Assembly (NCBI RefSeq): GCF_016056305.1
Contig: NZ_JAECZC010000007.1
Location: 67,516-125,454, forward strand
From: Amazonocrinis nigriterrae CENA67
Lineage (GTDB): Bacteria > Cyanobacteriota > Cyanobacteriia > Cyanobacteriales > Nostocaceae
DNA length: 57,939 nt
Direction: 5' to 3'
Below the pieces are notes generated by a model that was not told the origin of the DNA, made no database searches, and saw only the letters and a list, made by a program, of their open reading frames with translations. The translations under genes were made by a program, and so were the position numbers. The first letter of the stretch is position 1. Each line of letters starts with the position of its first letter. Positions 44,134 through 52,447 of the stretch are shown piece after piece.

Positions 44134-44700
44134 ATGGAACAAACAGAAAAACAAAAAATGCTGGCTGGCGAGTTATATCTTGCGGATGATCCTGAATTAG
44201 CTTCTGAAAGTAAACGTGCTAGTCGTCTTCTACGAATGTACAATGCTACAACAGAAGAACAGCGAGAACAAAGAAGACAAATTTTACAAGAATTGTTTGC
44301 CAAGGTAGGCGAAAAAATATCCATTGTGCCACCATTTCATTGCGACTATGGCAGCAATATTTATGCTGGCAATGGATTATATATGAATTATGGGTGTGTG
44401 ATTTTAGACTGCAATCTAGTTGAAATTGGTGATCATGTTTTATGTGCGCCTTACGTGCAGATTTATACGGCTTATCATCCAACAGATCCAGAAATTCGAC
44501 TTACTAGTAGAGAACTTGCTGCCCCGATTAAAATTGGCAACAATGTCTGGATTGGTGGTGGTGCAATTATTTGTCCAGGAGTAACAATAGGCGACAATAC
44601 CACTATTGGTGCTGGCAGTGTAGTTGTCAAAAATATTCCTGCAAATGTCGTAGCCGCCGGCAATCCCTGCCGGATTATTCGGCATTTATCCTCAAGTTGA
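44134..44700 (+). CDS. Maltose O-acetyltransferase-like hexapeptide-repeat enzyme
   Basis: 188 residues from MEQTEKQKMLAGELYLADDP. An in-frame ATG at 44077 would add only translated heptamer repeat (MPHAPCPMPNAPCP), so 44134 is chosen. The family marks are the maltose acetyltransferase head (KMLAGELY...DPEL), PFHCDYGSNIYAGNGLYMNY, VEIGDHVLCAPYVQIYTA, GNNVWIGGGAIICPGVTIG and GAGSVVVKNIPANVVAAGNP. It transfers acetyl from CoA to a sugar hydroxyl; the true acceptor is unknown. Confidence 0.85.
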   Translation: MEQTEKQKMLAGELYLADDPELASESKRASRLLRMYNATTEEQREQRRQILQELFAKVGEKISIVPPFHCDYGSNIYAGNGLYMNYGCVILDCNLVEIGDHVLCAPYVQIYTAYHPTDPEIRLTSRELAAPIKIGNNVWIGGGAIICPGVTIGDNTTIGAGSVVVKNIPANVVAAGNPCRIIRHLSSS

Positions 44701-44734
44701 TAGCGGTTTGGCGAGTCAAAACGCTGGGGAAGAT

Positions 44735-44872
44735 GAGGGGGATGAGGAGGATGAGGGAGATGAGGGAGATGAGGAGGATGAGGGAGATGAGGGGGAAATA
44801 ACTAACTCCTAACTCCTAACTCCTAACTCCTAACTCCTAACTCCTAACTCCTAACTCCTAACTCCTGACTCC
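44735..44872. repeat. Short tandem repeat arrays
   Basis: GATGAGG(GA)-type units (44733-44795) are followed by about nine TAACTCC heptamers (44800-44865) between convergent genes. Confidence 0.75.
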
Positions 44873-44876
44873 TGGT

Positions 44877-45260
44877 TTAAAACTTGTATCCTCTAGCAAG
44901 CCAATAGTGCCAATCTGCGATCGCTTCATTAGTTTCATCATCGGCATCAATGGGTTCTATTTCCGATAACTTGGCAGTAAATATATCTTCATCCTTGCCA
45001 CCTGGATAAACCACGTCTACATACATATCTTTTAAGCAGTCATCATCTGGTGCCATTCCAAGCACCTCAACTTCTTTTTCCTCAACGGTGCCTGTTTTGC
45101 GTGACTTTTTCTTCAGCTTTGCCATAAAGGGTACGTTGAGAGTGTCGTCGAGGTAGTAGTACCAACCCATCGCTCGTTCTTCTTTATCATTATCGGTATC
45201 GACAATTATTTCTGTTTCAATGCGATTTTCTCGGTTTTCGTCGCGTTCAACACTAGGCAT
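44877..45260 (-). CDS. ccbP: CcbP-type calcium-binding protein
   Basis: 127 residues, strongly acidic. The core GWYYYLDDTLNVPFMAKLKK, VEVLGMAPDDDCLKDMYVDV and the end DETNEAIADWHYWLARGY match the Pfam CcbP calcium-binding family. In Anabaena, CcbP binds calcium through acidic patches and must fall for heterocyst differentiation. The first 30 residues (MPSVERDENRENRIETEIIV) are an extra acidic extension; MGWYYYLDD at residue 31 is an alternative start. Family assignment is from motif recall. Confidence 0.7.
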   Translation of the reverse strand: MPSVERDENRENRIETEIIVDTDNDKEERAMGWYYYLDDTLNVPFMAKLKKKSRKTGTVEEKEVEVLGMAPDDDCLKDMYVDVVYPGGKDEDIFTAKLSEIEPIDADDETNEAIADWHYWLARGYKF

Positions 45261-45329
45261 AGCAAAGAGATTTGGGTATTATGCACCTTGATATGTTATA
45301 TCCTTTTGGCGAATTCTGTCGATAAATCT

Positions 45330-45977
45330 TTACTCCACAAAAAAACCACTCTGCTGTCTCACCCAACCCCGAAATGAGCGTATCATGGGTATTTCCCCAA
45401 TTTTCAGACTTTCTTGCAAAAAGCGAGGAATTTCAGTAGTTAGTGGGAGATTTGCAAAAGTTGGCGACACATCACAAGGGACATACACACCCTCGCGTAA
45501 TTGGTAGATTTGCATCACAGGTTCGTCATAACGCCAAACTTCCACAATACCCAAAGCAAGATAGATAGGCATTCGGTCAACAGAGGCGCTGGTGTAGTCT
45601 ACCTCGATTACTAAATCAGGTGGTGGGTCTTGGGTCAAGTCGAGATGCTGCTTATGTCGCATCAAAGGTTCATTCTGGATGTAAAAACTCGAATCTGGTT
45701 CTACACCCCGCAGTAAGTCTGGACGTTTGCAAGTTACTGAACCAGTGCTTTTCAGGTTGAGATTGAGTTCCTCCGCTAGATTATCAATCAGCTTCTCTAT
45801 TAATCTTTTGTTATGCTCATGGGGCATTAAAGGTGTCATAATTTCCAGCGTTCCGTGGTCATAAGCCAGTCGCGTAGCGCGATTATCCCCCATTTCTGCC
45901 AGGATGGTTTCAAAGGTCTGCCAACTGATGTTTGGCAGTATGACTCGCTGGGAACTAGTCGCCGCTGTTACTACCAT
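45330..45977 (-). CDS. Uma2 family (DUF820) putative endonuclease
   Basis: 215 residues. The family marks are ISWQTFETILAEMGDNRATR, AYDHGTLEIMTPLMPHEHNK, EPDSSFYIQNE, PPDLVIEVDYTSASVDR and GIVEVWRYDEP. The acidic EPD/PDLVIEV residues form the PD-(D/E)XK-like site. These genes are found in many copies in cyanobacteria and their biological role is unclear. It has no obvious partner here. Confidence 0.85.
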   Translation of the reverse strand: MVVTAATSSQRVILPNISWQTFETILAEMGDNRATRLAYDHGTLEIMTPLMPHEHNKRLIEKLIDNLAEELNLNLKSTGSVTCKRPDLLRGVEPDSSFYIQNEPLMRHKQHLDLTQDPPPDLVIEVDYTSASVDRMPIYLALGIVEVWRYDEPVMQIYQLREGVYVPCDVSPTFANLPLTTEIPRFLQESLKIGEIPMIRSFRGWVRQQSGFFVE

Positions 45978-46416
45978 AGGACTTCACCTTGGGTTTTCTA
46001 CCAAGATATCAAGCATTTGGTTCTTTGTTTGCAGGGTAGGAAAAGGCGATCGCGTGCTAACCCATTCTGCTATCAACAGCCATAAGTGCGATCGCGGCTA
46101 GATTTTTGCACATTTTCTTCCACTAGCAATCGTTGAAAGCATAAAATCACTCAATTGGGAATGAAACTTTCAGGTTTTACAAAGTAGGAAAAGTAGGAAA
46201 AGTAGGAAAAGCAAAAAAAGTCATAATCTATAAACCATCAATCATAAATCAATTTAAAGATCATATTCAACCATAATTTTTGATTGATTGATGCGTTGTA
46301 TACAATCTTCATAATTAAATTAAATTTAGCTAGTAAATTTAGTTAATTAAAATAAAATCTTTACGTAATCAAAACGGTTAGTTTTATATGATTAACCCGT
46401 TAGTCAAGGAGTATCT
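45978..46416. other. Intergenic region before the exported-protein gene
   Basis: No gene is supported. A 9-bp GTAGGAAAA tandem repeat lies at 46184-46211. The AT-rich segment 46220-46416 is the probable promoter of the following gene, with AAGGAG 7 bp before its ATG as a good ribosome binding site. Confidence 0.5.
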
Positions 46417-47085
46417 ATGCGTTTTTCTCAGCTTTTAGTAATTCTTGGTTGCACCATAGCAGCTTTTGGAACAATTGCGCCTCTACGGGCAGAAGCTGCA
46501 AAATATCAAGTGCAATCTGGAGTCACCAGCGTCTACCATGACCTGGAAGCTTTCAGACAGATCGGGCTAGATTTGACGGGCACTAATAATACAGTGACGC
46601 CAATTAATAGCAATTATATAGTTGGCTTCAACATCGCCCCAACCACCAACTTCACCTTCAGCGATACAAACGGTTTTACTCCGCTTTCAGGTACAATCGA
46701 ACACACTGGAACTGTTACATTTAACAATCAAGCTACTATTGGGAACTTTTCTGTTGGTTTTGATCCCAAACGTGCCATTAACAATGCCAGTGGACTTTTT
46801 TTAAAAGATACATTGTCAGGGCTAATTGTGTTTGATTTAAGCGCACCAGAAACTGTTTCATTGAACAGCAATAATTTAATTCTCGATAAAGTTACACTAT
46901 TCATTTCTCCTGAGTTAGCTAATAGCAGTATACTAAGCAACTCTAACTTAGCAGGTGAGTTTGGTGGATTTGCACGAATTGACGCTCAAGTTGCCTCAGC
47001 GGCAATACCAGAATCAGCAAACACAATAGGATTATTGGCAGTTGGTATGGCTGTATTAACAATTAGGTGTAAAAATCAGATGTAA
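46417..47085 (+). CDS. Exported protein with PEP-CTERM-like C-terminus
   Basis: 222 residues. Signal peptide 1-28 (LLVILGCTIAAFGTIAP, cleavage near AEAA). A beta-rich Asn/Thr/Ser-rich middle follows. The C-terminus has IPESANTIGLLAVGMAVLTI then RCKNQM: a short motif, one hydrophobic helix and a basic end, as in PEP-CTERM exosortase substrates, though the motif reads PES instead of PEP. Probably sorted to the cell surface or sheath. No exosortase gene is in the window. Confidence 0.65.
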   Translation: MRFSQLLVILGCTIAAFGTIAPLRAEAAKYQVQSGVTSVYHDLEAFRQIGLDLTGTNNTVTPINSNYIVGFNIAPTTNFTFSDTNGFTPLSGTIEHTGTVTFNNQATIGNFSVGFDPKRAINNASGLFLKDTLSGLIVFDLSAPETVSLNSNNLILDKVTLFISPELANSSILSNSNLAGEFGGFARIDAQVASAAIPESANTIGLLAVGMAVLTIRCKNQM

Positions 47086-47669
47086 TTTACTAATTTGGGA
47101 AAATTACAAGAGACAAATTACTCATCTCTCGTAAATATAGCAATCCTAAATCATTCATGAAAATCCTGCTCTGTTTTATCTGTGTTCTCTACATCTCGGC
47201 AGTACCCTGCGGGAAACCCTTCGGGTGACGCTCGCAAGCTCGCTAACGCTGCGCTAACGCAATCGACGGGAACCCTTACGGGTTCGGCAGTTCCTCCACT
47301 TGGGGAAACCCCAAGACCGGACTGCCTCACCGCCAAGATTGCGACTCCCTCACCGCTTGTGCGTCTACATTAAAACAACTCATGTTTTCACAAGTTATTT
47401 AGGATTGCTATATTTGTTTCACTTGAGTTTGTTAAGGGACTCCCCAATAGTCAATAATCAATAGTCAATAGTCAAAAATCAACTTTTTTGGACTATTGAC
47501 TATGGAACGCCACTTGCTCCACTTGGGGAAACCCCAAGACCCTTCGGGTTCGGCAGTCCCCCATCGACGGAAACCGCCAAGATGGGGGCTGCCTCACCGC
47601 AGTGGCTCCTTTTGACAACCCTAACCTATATTTAGTGTGCCAGTTGCATAAGTCCCACAGATCAAAATC
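47086..47669. other. 584-bp intergenic region with MITE-like element and hairpins
   Basis: Besides the element at 47133-47415 it contains a perfect hairpin ATAGTCAATAGTC (47461-47473) / GACTATTGACTAT (47491-47503). It also holds a second copy of CTTGGGGAAACCCCAAG (47522-47538; first copy 47299-47315) in a GC-rich block ending near 47601. No gene is supported. Confidence 0.55.
47133..47415. mobile_element. 283-bp MITE-like element with 19-bp perfect terminal inverted repeats
   Basis: AAATATAGCAATCCTAAAT (47133-47151) is exactly inverted at 47397-47415. The interior is GC-rich with several hairpins and no credible gene, as expected for a non-autonomous element mobilised by a transposase encoded elsewhere. 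Target duplication is not evident beyond the A/T-rich ends. It inserted downstream of the PEP-CTERM-like gene. Confidence 0.7.
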
Positions 47670-48626
47670 ATGTGCATCATCGTCTTCGGCAGCATCAACC
47701 TAGATTTAGTAGCGACAGCACCCCGGTTGCCAGTCCCAGGAGAAACATTGCTGGGAGAAGATTTTTTTAAAATACCGGGAGGCAAAGGCGCAAATCAAGC
47801 GGTAGCATTAGCACGGTTGGGAATTCCTACCCAGATGGTAGGACGTGTAGGCGCACAAAGTTTTGGTACAGAACTTATTAGTAATTTGCAAGCTGCTGAT
47901 GTGGGGACTGACAATATTTTTGTAGATGAAACTGTGAGTTCTGGAGTCGCCATCATCACTGTCAGCCATACTAGCGAGAATCAAATTATTGTGATTCCTG
48001 GTGCAAATGGACGTGTTAATCAAGAAGATGTCAATCGATTATGCCACTTATTACCAACAGCAAAAGCATTGCTTTTACAATTAGAAATTCCAATTACTGC
48101 TGTAGTGGCAGCTGCCCAAGCAGCACGAAGTGCAAATATCAAAGTAATTCTTGACCCCGCACCGGCACAGTCTAACTTACCGAAGGAACTTTACCCTTTA
48201 GTGGATATTATTACACCGAACGAAGTTGAAGCAGGGCAATTGGTGGGTTTTGCGGTAGACGGGGAAGAAACAGCAGCAAAGGCAGCTCAAGTTTTATTGC
48301 AACGGGGTGTAAAATCTGCGATCGTCAAACTGGGTGCCAAAGGTGTGGTTTGTGCTACAGCTGAGGAAACTTTTTTTGTCCCAGCTTTTCCAGTTCATGC
48401 AGTGGATACCGTTGCTGCTGGCGATGCTTTCAATGGTGGCTTAGCAGCAGCACTTTATGCAGGACTTTCTTTACATCAAGCAGTTGTTTGGGGTGCAGCA
48501 GCAGGTGCTTTGGCAGCTACAAAACTAGGCGCACAAACTTCCTTGCCTGATAAATTAACATTTGATGCATTTCTTAAAGAAAGGGGAGTAGGGAGTGGGG
48601 GAGAAATAATGACTGATGACAACTGA
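47670..48626 (+). CDS. rbsK: Ribokinase (PfkB family)
   Basis: 318 residues. It carries the N-terminal PfkB signature GSINLDLVATAPRLPVPGET and GGKGANQAVALARLG, plus the C-terminal DTVAAGDAFNGGLAAAL with catalytic Asp in AAGDAF. It phosphorylates ribose (or deoxyribose) at O5. The last residues (GVGSGGEIMTDDN) are encoded by a GGGAGT/GACAACT repeat that has replaced or extended the natural C-terminus. Together with the neighbouring deaminase and nucleoside hydrolase it suggests ribonucleoside salvage. Confidence 0.85.
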   Translation: MCIIVFGSINLDLVATAPRLPVPGETLLGEDFFKIPGGKGANQAVALARLGIPTQMVGRVGAQSFGTELISNLQAADVGTDNIFVDETVSSGVAIITVSHTSENQIIVIPGANGRVNQEDVNRLCHLLPTAKALLLQLEIPITAVVAAAQAARSANIKVILDPAPAQSNLPKELYPLVDIITPNEVEAGQLVGFAVDGEETAAKAAQVLLQRGVKSAIVKLGAKGVVCATAEETFFVPAFPVHAVDTVAAGDAFNGGLAAALYAGLSLHQAVVWGAAAGALAATKLGAQTSLPDKLTFDAFLKERGVGSGGEIMTDDN

Positions 48627-48647
48627 CAACTGACAACTAACAACTAA

Positions 48648-49079
48648 CTACTTACCAATATCCTCATTCCAAAGTTCCGGGTTAGATTCAATAAATTCAC
48701 TCATCATCTGTTGGCATTCGTCAAGATTAAGGTCAATTACTTCCACACCGTGGGATACCATAAATTCTTTAGCACCTGGAAAAGTGCGAGATTCTCCGGC
48801 GATGACTTTTTTAATCCCAAATTGCACCACTGCCCCAGCGCACAAATAACACGGCATTAAGGTTGAATATAATGTAGTACCTCTGTAGCTGCCAATTCTA
48901 CCGGCGTTGCGGAGACAATCGATTTCGGCGTGGGTGACAGGATCGCCATCTTGCACACGCTTGTTGTGTCCTCTGCCGATCAGTTTGCCATCTTTGACAA
49001 GAACGGAACCGATGGGAATTCCACCTTCTTGTCTACCTTGTTTGGCTTCTTGAATTGCAGCTTCCATAAATTCGTCCAT
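48648..49079 (-). CDS. Cytosine deaminase-like nucleoside/base deaminase
   Basis: 143 residues of the CDA fold with zinc motifs HAE (DPVTHAEIDCLRNAG) and PCYLC (TLMPCYLCAGAVVQFGI). Overall it resembles yeast-type cytosine deaminase (Fcy1), with GGIPIGSVLVKDGKLIGRGHN at the start and a C-terminal helix ESNPELWNEDIG. It would convert cytosine to uracil and ammonia. It starts 16 bp from the divergent nucleoside hydrolase and converges on rbsK. AAGGAGA is its ribosome binding site. Confidence 0.82.
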   Translation of the reverse strand: MDEFMEAAIQEAKQGRQEGGIPIGSVLVKDGKLIGRGHNKRVQDGDPVTHAEIDCLRNAGRIGSYRGTTLYSTLMPCYLCAGAVVQFGIKKVIAGESRTFPGAKEFMVSHGVEVIDLNLDECQQMMSEFIESNPELWNEDIGK

Positions 49080-49095
49080 TTTTTTATCTCCTTGT

Positions 49096-50019
49096 ATGTC
49101 AAAACAACTCGTATTAATGGATCACGATGGCGGTGTAGATGATTATCTAGCAACTATGCTGCTGTTGACGATGGATCATATAGAACTTCTCGGTGTTGTC
49201 GTCACTCCCGCTGATTGTTATATCCAACCAGCCGTCAGTGCTACACGTAAAATTCTAGATTTGATGGGATTTTCTCATATCCCGGTTGCAGAAAGCACAG
49301 TACGCGGTATCAATCCTTTTCCCTATCTTTATCGCCGTGATTCCTTTGTGATTGACCATCTGCCCATTCTCAATCAAAACGAAACTATTACTACGCCTCT
49401 GGCAGCAGAAACAGGTCAAGATTTTATGGTAAAAGTATTACGTGAAGCTTCCGAACCAGTCACACTAATGGTGACAGGGCCGTTAACCACCGTTGCAGTA
49501 GCGCTAGACAAAGCACCAGATATTGAAGCCAAAATTCAAAAAATTGTCTGGATGGGTGGTGCTTTGAATGTTCCTGGCAATGTGGAGAAAAATTGGGAAC
49601 CAGGACAAGACGGTTCTGCCGAATGGAATGTTTATTGGGATGCAATTTCAGCGGCGCGGGTATGGGAAACGCAAATTGAAATTATCATGTGTCCCTTAGA
49701 TTTAACTAACAATGTCCCAGTCACATCAGAGTTAGTGTACAAAATGGGGAGACAACGCCATTATCCTATCTCTGATTTGGCAGGACAATGTTATGCACTG
49801 GTTATCCCCCAAGATTATTACTTCTGGGATGTGTTAGCAACGGCTTATTTAGGACATCCAGAATTTTATCAATTGCGCGAATGGGAAACCGAAATTATCA
49901 CCACTGGCCTGAGTCAGGGACGTACTAAAATTATGCCTGGTGGTCGCAAAATTTACGCGATGGATCAAGTAGATAAAGATGCTTTTTACGCTTACATCTT
50001 GCAACAATGGGCGAGGTAA
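49096..50019 (+). CDS. Inosine-uridine-type nucleoside hydrolase
   Basis: 307 residues. The metal/ribose-binding motif DHDGGVDDYLATMLLLT (usually DxDxGxDD) follows strand KQLVLM. A downstream VTGPLTTVAVALDKAP and KIVWMGGALNVPGN, and a later NVYWDAISAARVW, are typical. It hydrolyses ribonucleosides to base and ribose. With the divergent cytosine deaminase and nearby ribokinase this gives a route from nucleosides to ribose 5-phosphate and deaminated base. No ribosome binding site is obvious. Confidence 0.88.
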   Translation: MSKQLVLMDHDGGVDDYLATMLLLTMDHIELLGVVVTPADCYIQPAVSATRKILDLMGFSHIPVAESTVRGINPFPYLYRRDSFVIDHLPILNQNETITTPLAAETGQDFMVKVLREASEPVTLMVTGPLTTVAVALDKAPDIEAKIQKIVWMGGALNVPGNVEKNWEPGQDGSAEWNVYWDAISAARVWETQIEIIMCPLDLTNNVPVTSELVYKMGRQRHYPISDLAGQCYALVIPQDYYFWDVLATAYLGHPEFYQLREWETEIITTGLSQGRTKIMPGGRKIYAMDQVDKDAFYAYILQQWAR

Positions 50020-50124
50020 AAAACTAAAAATTTCAAATTTTTCCATTGCTGTAAGATTGAACTGTGAGCATAATTGTGCTATTTTTAGTCATTATTAAAT
50101 CTCTTTATCAGCTGTGGAAAGTCT

Positions 50125-51060
50125 GTGCTAAAGAAATACCCACAATTAACACTTAACTATTCGGTGTATGAGTATGGTCAGTCTTTGATAATACATGCAG
50201 ACTGTTTTGAATGGCTGAGCCTAATTCCTGAGTGCAGCATTCACGCGATCGTTACCGATCCTCCCTATGGAGTTAAGGAATATGACTTTGACCAATTAGA
50301 GAAAAAAGAAAATGGTAAAGGAGGAATTTGGAGGATACCACCATCTTTTGATGGAAATATACGTTCTCCTTTGCCACGTTTTACTGCCCTTAATGATAAG
50401 GAGAGAGCTAGTTTATATCGTTTCTTTTTGGAATGGGCAAAAGTAGTTATTCGACCTGTATGCCCTGGTGGTCACATATTTATGGCATCTAATACTTTCC
50501 TCTCTCAGCTAGTTTTTCAAGCATTGGTAGATGGTGGACTTGAATATAGAGGAACAGTTATTCGGTTAGTAAGAACATTACGTGGAGGAGATAGACCGAA
50601 AAACGCTGAAGAAGAATTTGACGGTGTTTGCTCAATGCCTCGTGGATGTTTTGAACCTTGGGGAATATTCCGTAAACCTCTTTTAAAAGGAATGAAGGTT
50701 AGTGATTGTCTCAAGGAATTTGGAACTGGGGGTTTAAGAAGAAAGGCTGACGGTAATCCTTTCGAGGATGTTATTGTAAGTGAACGCACTCCTCAAAAAG
50801 AACGAATTATTGTAGAGCATCCTAGTTTGAAACCACAATCCTTTTTAAGAAAAATCGTTTATGCGTCTCTTCCATTAGGAAAAGGTATTGTTGTAGATCC
50901 TTTCATGGGATCTGGTTCGACGATCGCAGCAGCAGAGGCTGTTGGATATCAGGCAATTGGGATTGAGCGATACAAAGATTACTTTGAAAAAAGCAAAATC
51001 GCTATTCCAAAATTGATAATGATACAAACAGAAGATTATCAAACTCTTCTACAAATGTGA
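50125..51060 (+). CDS. DNA methyltransferase (N6-adenine or N4-cytosine, beta-type order)
   Basis: 311 residues. Catalytic DPPY (45-48, AIVTDPPYGV) comes before the SAM motif VVDPFMGSGSTIAAAEAVGY near the C-terminus, the beta-class order of N6_N4_Mtase proteins. A central region (about 60-235) with RTLRGGDRPKNAEEEFDG holds the probable target-recognition part. It starts at GTG 50125 or a nearby in-frame codon. It is convergent with a nuclease-like gene, overlapping by 12 bases, which makes a type II restriction-modification pair likely. The recognition sequence cannot be inferred. Confidence 0.85.
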   Translation: MLKKYPQLTLNYSVYEYGQSLIIHADCFEWLSLIPECSIHAIVTDPPYGVKEYDFDQLEKKENGKGGIWRIPPSFDGNIRSPLPRFTALNDKERASLYRFFLEWAKVVIRPVCPGGHIFMASNTFLSQLVFQALVDGGLEYRGTVIRLVRTLRGGDRPKNAEEEFDGVCSMPRGCFEPWGIFRKPLLKGMKVSDCLKEFGTGGLRRKADGNPFEDVIVSERTPQKERIIVEHPSLKPQSFLRKIVYASLPLGKGIVVDPFMGSGSTIAAAEAVGYQAIGIERYKDYFEKSKIAIPKLIMIQTEDYQTLLQM

Positions 51061-51690
51061 TGGATCTTCATATATCCAGTTACTTTTCATCTTACGGAAG
51101 CCATTTTTATTAACACTTGCTGTAATTGTACGGCGGCTAGTTGAAGAACGACCAGAAAAAGTCCAATCATCCTCGTTGAGTTTAGCTGCATATACCGCTC
51201 TAAAAACAAAAGGCTTTGGTTCTACATTCTTGATGCTGTCGCTAGATGTATTGCTATCAAAGCAGAAGACCATAAGCCATACAGCTTCCGGATTATGTCC
51301 CTGCCAACCATTCAGATGTCTAGAACCTTTAACTTCTATACCTTGATTTGAATATTGAACTGCATTCTCCGGAAAGGTATTTATTGGAATTAGATCTGGA
51401 TGACCATTGTGATATTGATTCTTCACAAGGTTACGGCAGTACTTTGGAATACTCATATTCATAAACTCGCCTACAATACTGCTAAAGTTTGCAGGCATCA
51501 GAAAGCTTTCTAAACGTGACATATCTTTCGTTTTCAATTGAACATTAATGAAGCCCAGAAAATCGATAAATTCCGTCATAGCTTGATATATATGGTGTGT
51601 TTTTAATCCATATGGAAGCTCACAATGAGAATTAAATAATTCTAGATTGACTGGAATGGGTAAGCAAGCTTCCTGTTCTTTATCTATCAT
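51049..51690 (-). CDS. Putative restriction endonuclease (PD-(D/E)XK-like)
   Basis: 213 residues, family not recognised by overall sequence. The segment GHPDLIPINTFPENAVQYSN followed by QGIEVKGSRHLNGWQGH contains D99...E119-V-K121, fitting a PD-(D/E)XK active site. The convergent partner is a DNA methyltransferase whose 3' end it overlaps by 12 bases. Location and motif together support a type II endonuclease. The sequence specificity is unknown. Confidence 0.65.
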   Translation of the reverse strand: MIDKEQEACLPIPVNLELFNSHCELPYGLKTHHIYQAMTEFIDFLGFINVQLKTKDMSRLESFLMPANFSSIVGEFMNMSIPKYCRNLVKNQYHNGHPDLIPINTFPENAVQYSNQGIEVKGSRHLNGWQGHNPEAVWLMVFCFDSNTSSDSIKNVEPKPFVFRAVYAAKLNEDDWTFSGRSSTSRRTITASVNKNGFRKMKSNWIYEDPSHL

Positions 51691-51759
51691 TGATCTTGTC
51701 TGGTTTTGATTCTAACAATAGCGTTATTCCTATAAAGCACCAAGAACATAAACTAATTA

Positions 51760-52311
51760 TCAGTAATTCAGGAATTTCAAGCCTAATAACAGAGCTGCAA
51801 CAGTTCCAGCCACTGAAATTTCACCTTGGTGAATTTTATCTAAAATTGACTCTACAGGGATTGATAAAATTTCAATTTCTTCTGTAATATCTAGATTTTG
51901 TTCTCCGATTTTAATCACATTTTCTGCTAAAAACAAATGTATTTGGTTTGTATCTTTACTTGGCTTATCATGTAGTGTTGCAATTTTTTTCACTCGGTGG
52001 GCAGTATAACCAGTCTCTTCTTGCAGTTCTCTAATAGCTGCTGATTCAGCACTCTCTTTTGATGGGTCAAAACTCCCCGCAGGAAGTTCTATAAAAAAAT
52101 CTCCGACTGCATGTCTGTATTGGCGGACAAAAATCACTTCTCTGTTGCTAGTAATAGGTAAAATTAGGGCAACTTCTGGTTTAATACAAACAAAGTAATC
52201 GTCTATAATTTTGCCATTGGGTAATTCAATCTCGTCTTGTCTTACCTGACACCAACGATGATTTAATACCATTTGTGATTTCAAGGTTTTCCATTTTTTT
52301 AATTTATTCAT
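51760..52311 (-). CDS. NUDIX hydrolase (ADP-ribose pyrophosphatase-like)
   Basis: 183 residues. The NUDIX box is SFDPSKESAESAAIRELQEE then TGYT; an extra residue shifts the leading Gly one place from the canonical GX5EX7REUXEEXGU. A preceding VFVRQYRHAVGDFFIELPAG is the ADP-ribose pyrophosphatase pattern. It would hydrolyse ADP-ribose or a related sugar nucleotide. It ends next to the nuclease gene with a 69-bp gap, though a functional link is not implied. Confidence 0.85.
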   Translation of the reverse strand: MNKLKKWKTLKSQMVLNHRWCQVRQDEIELPNGKIIDDYFVCIKPEVALILPITSNREVIFVRQYRHAVGDFFIELPAGSFDPSKESAESAAIRELQEETGYTAHRVKKIATLHDKPSKDTNQIHLFLAENVIKIGEQNLDITEEIEILSIPVESILDKIHQGEISVAGTVAALLLGLKFLNY

Positions 52312-52447
52312 AGATTAATTAGCAAATGATATGTAGCTAAATATTTTGGCAAGAAAATATGAATGTAAAAAAGTATAACAGATACCTCAGATCATCTAGA
52401 ATTTGAAATTACACTGTTTTTGCTCTAGCCAAAGATTGAGCAGACTT

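Noticed and set aside
47151-47373. Frames on both strands inside the MITE-like element
   Set aside because: Repeat-derived, arginine/proline-rich composition, no start signals; the non-coding element explains them.
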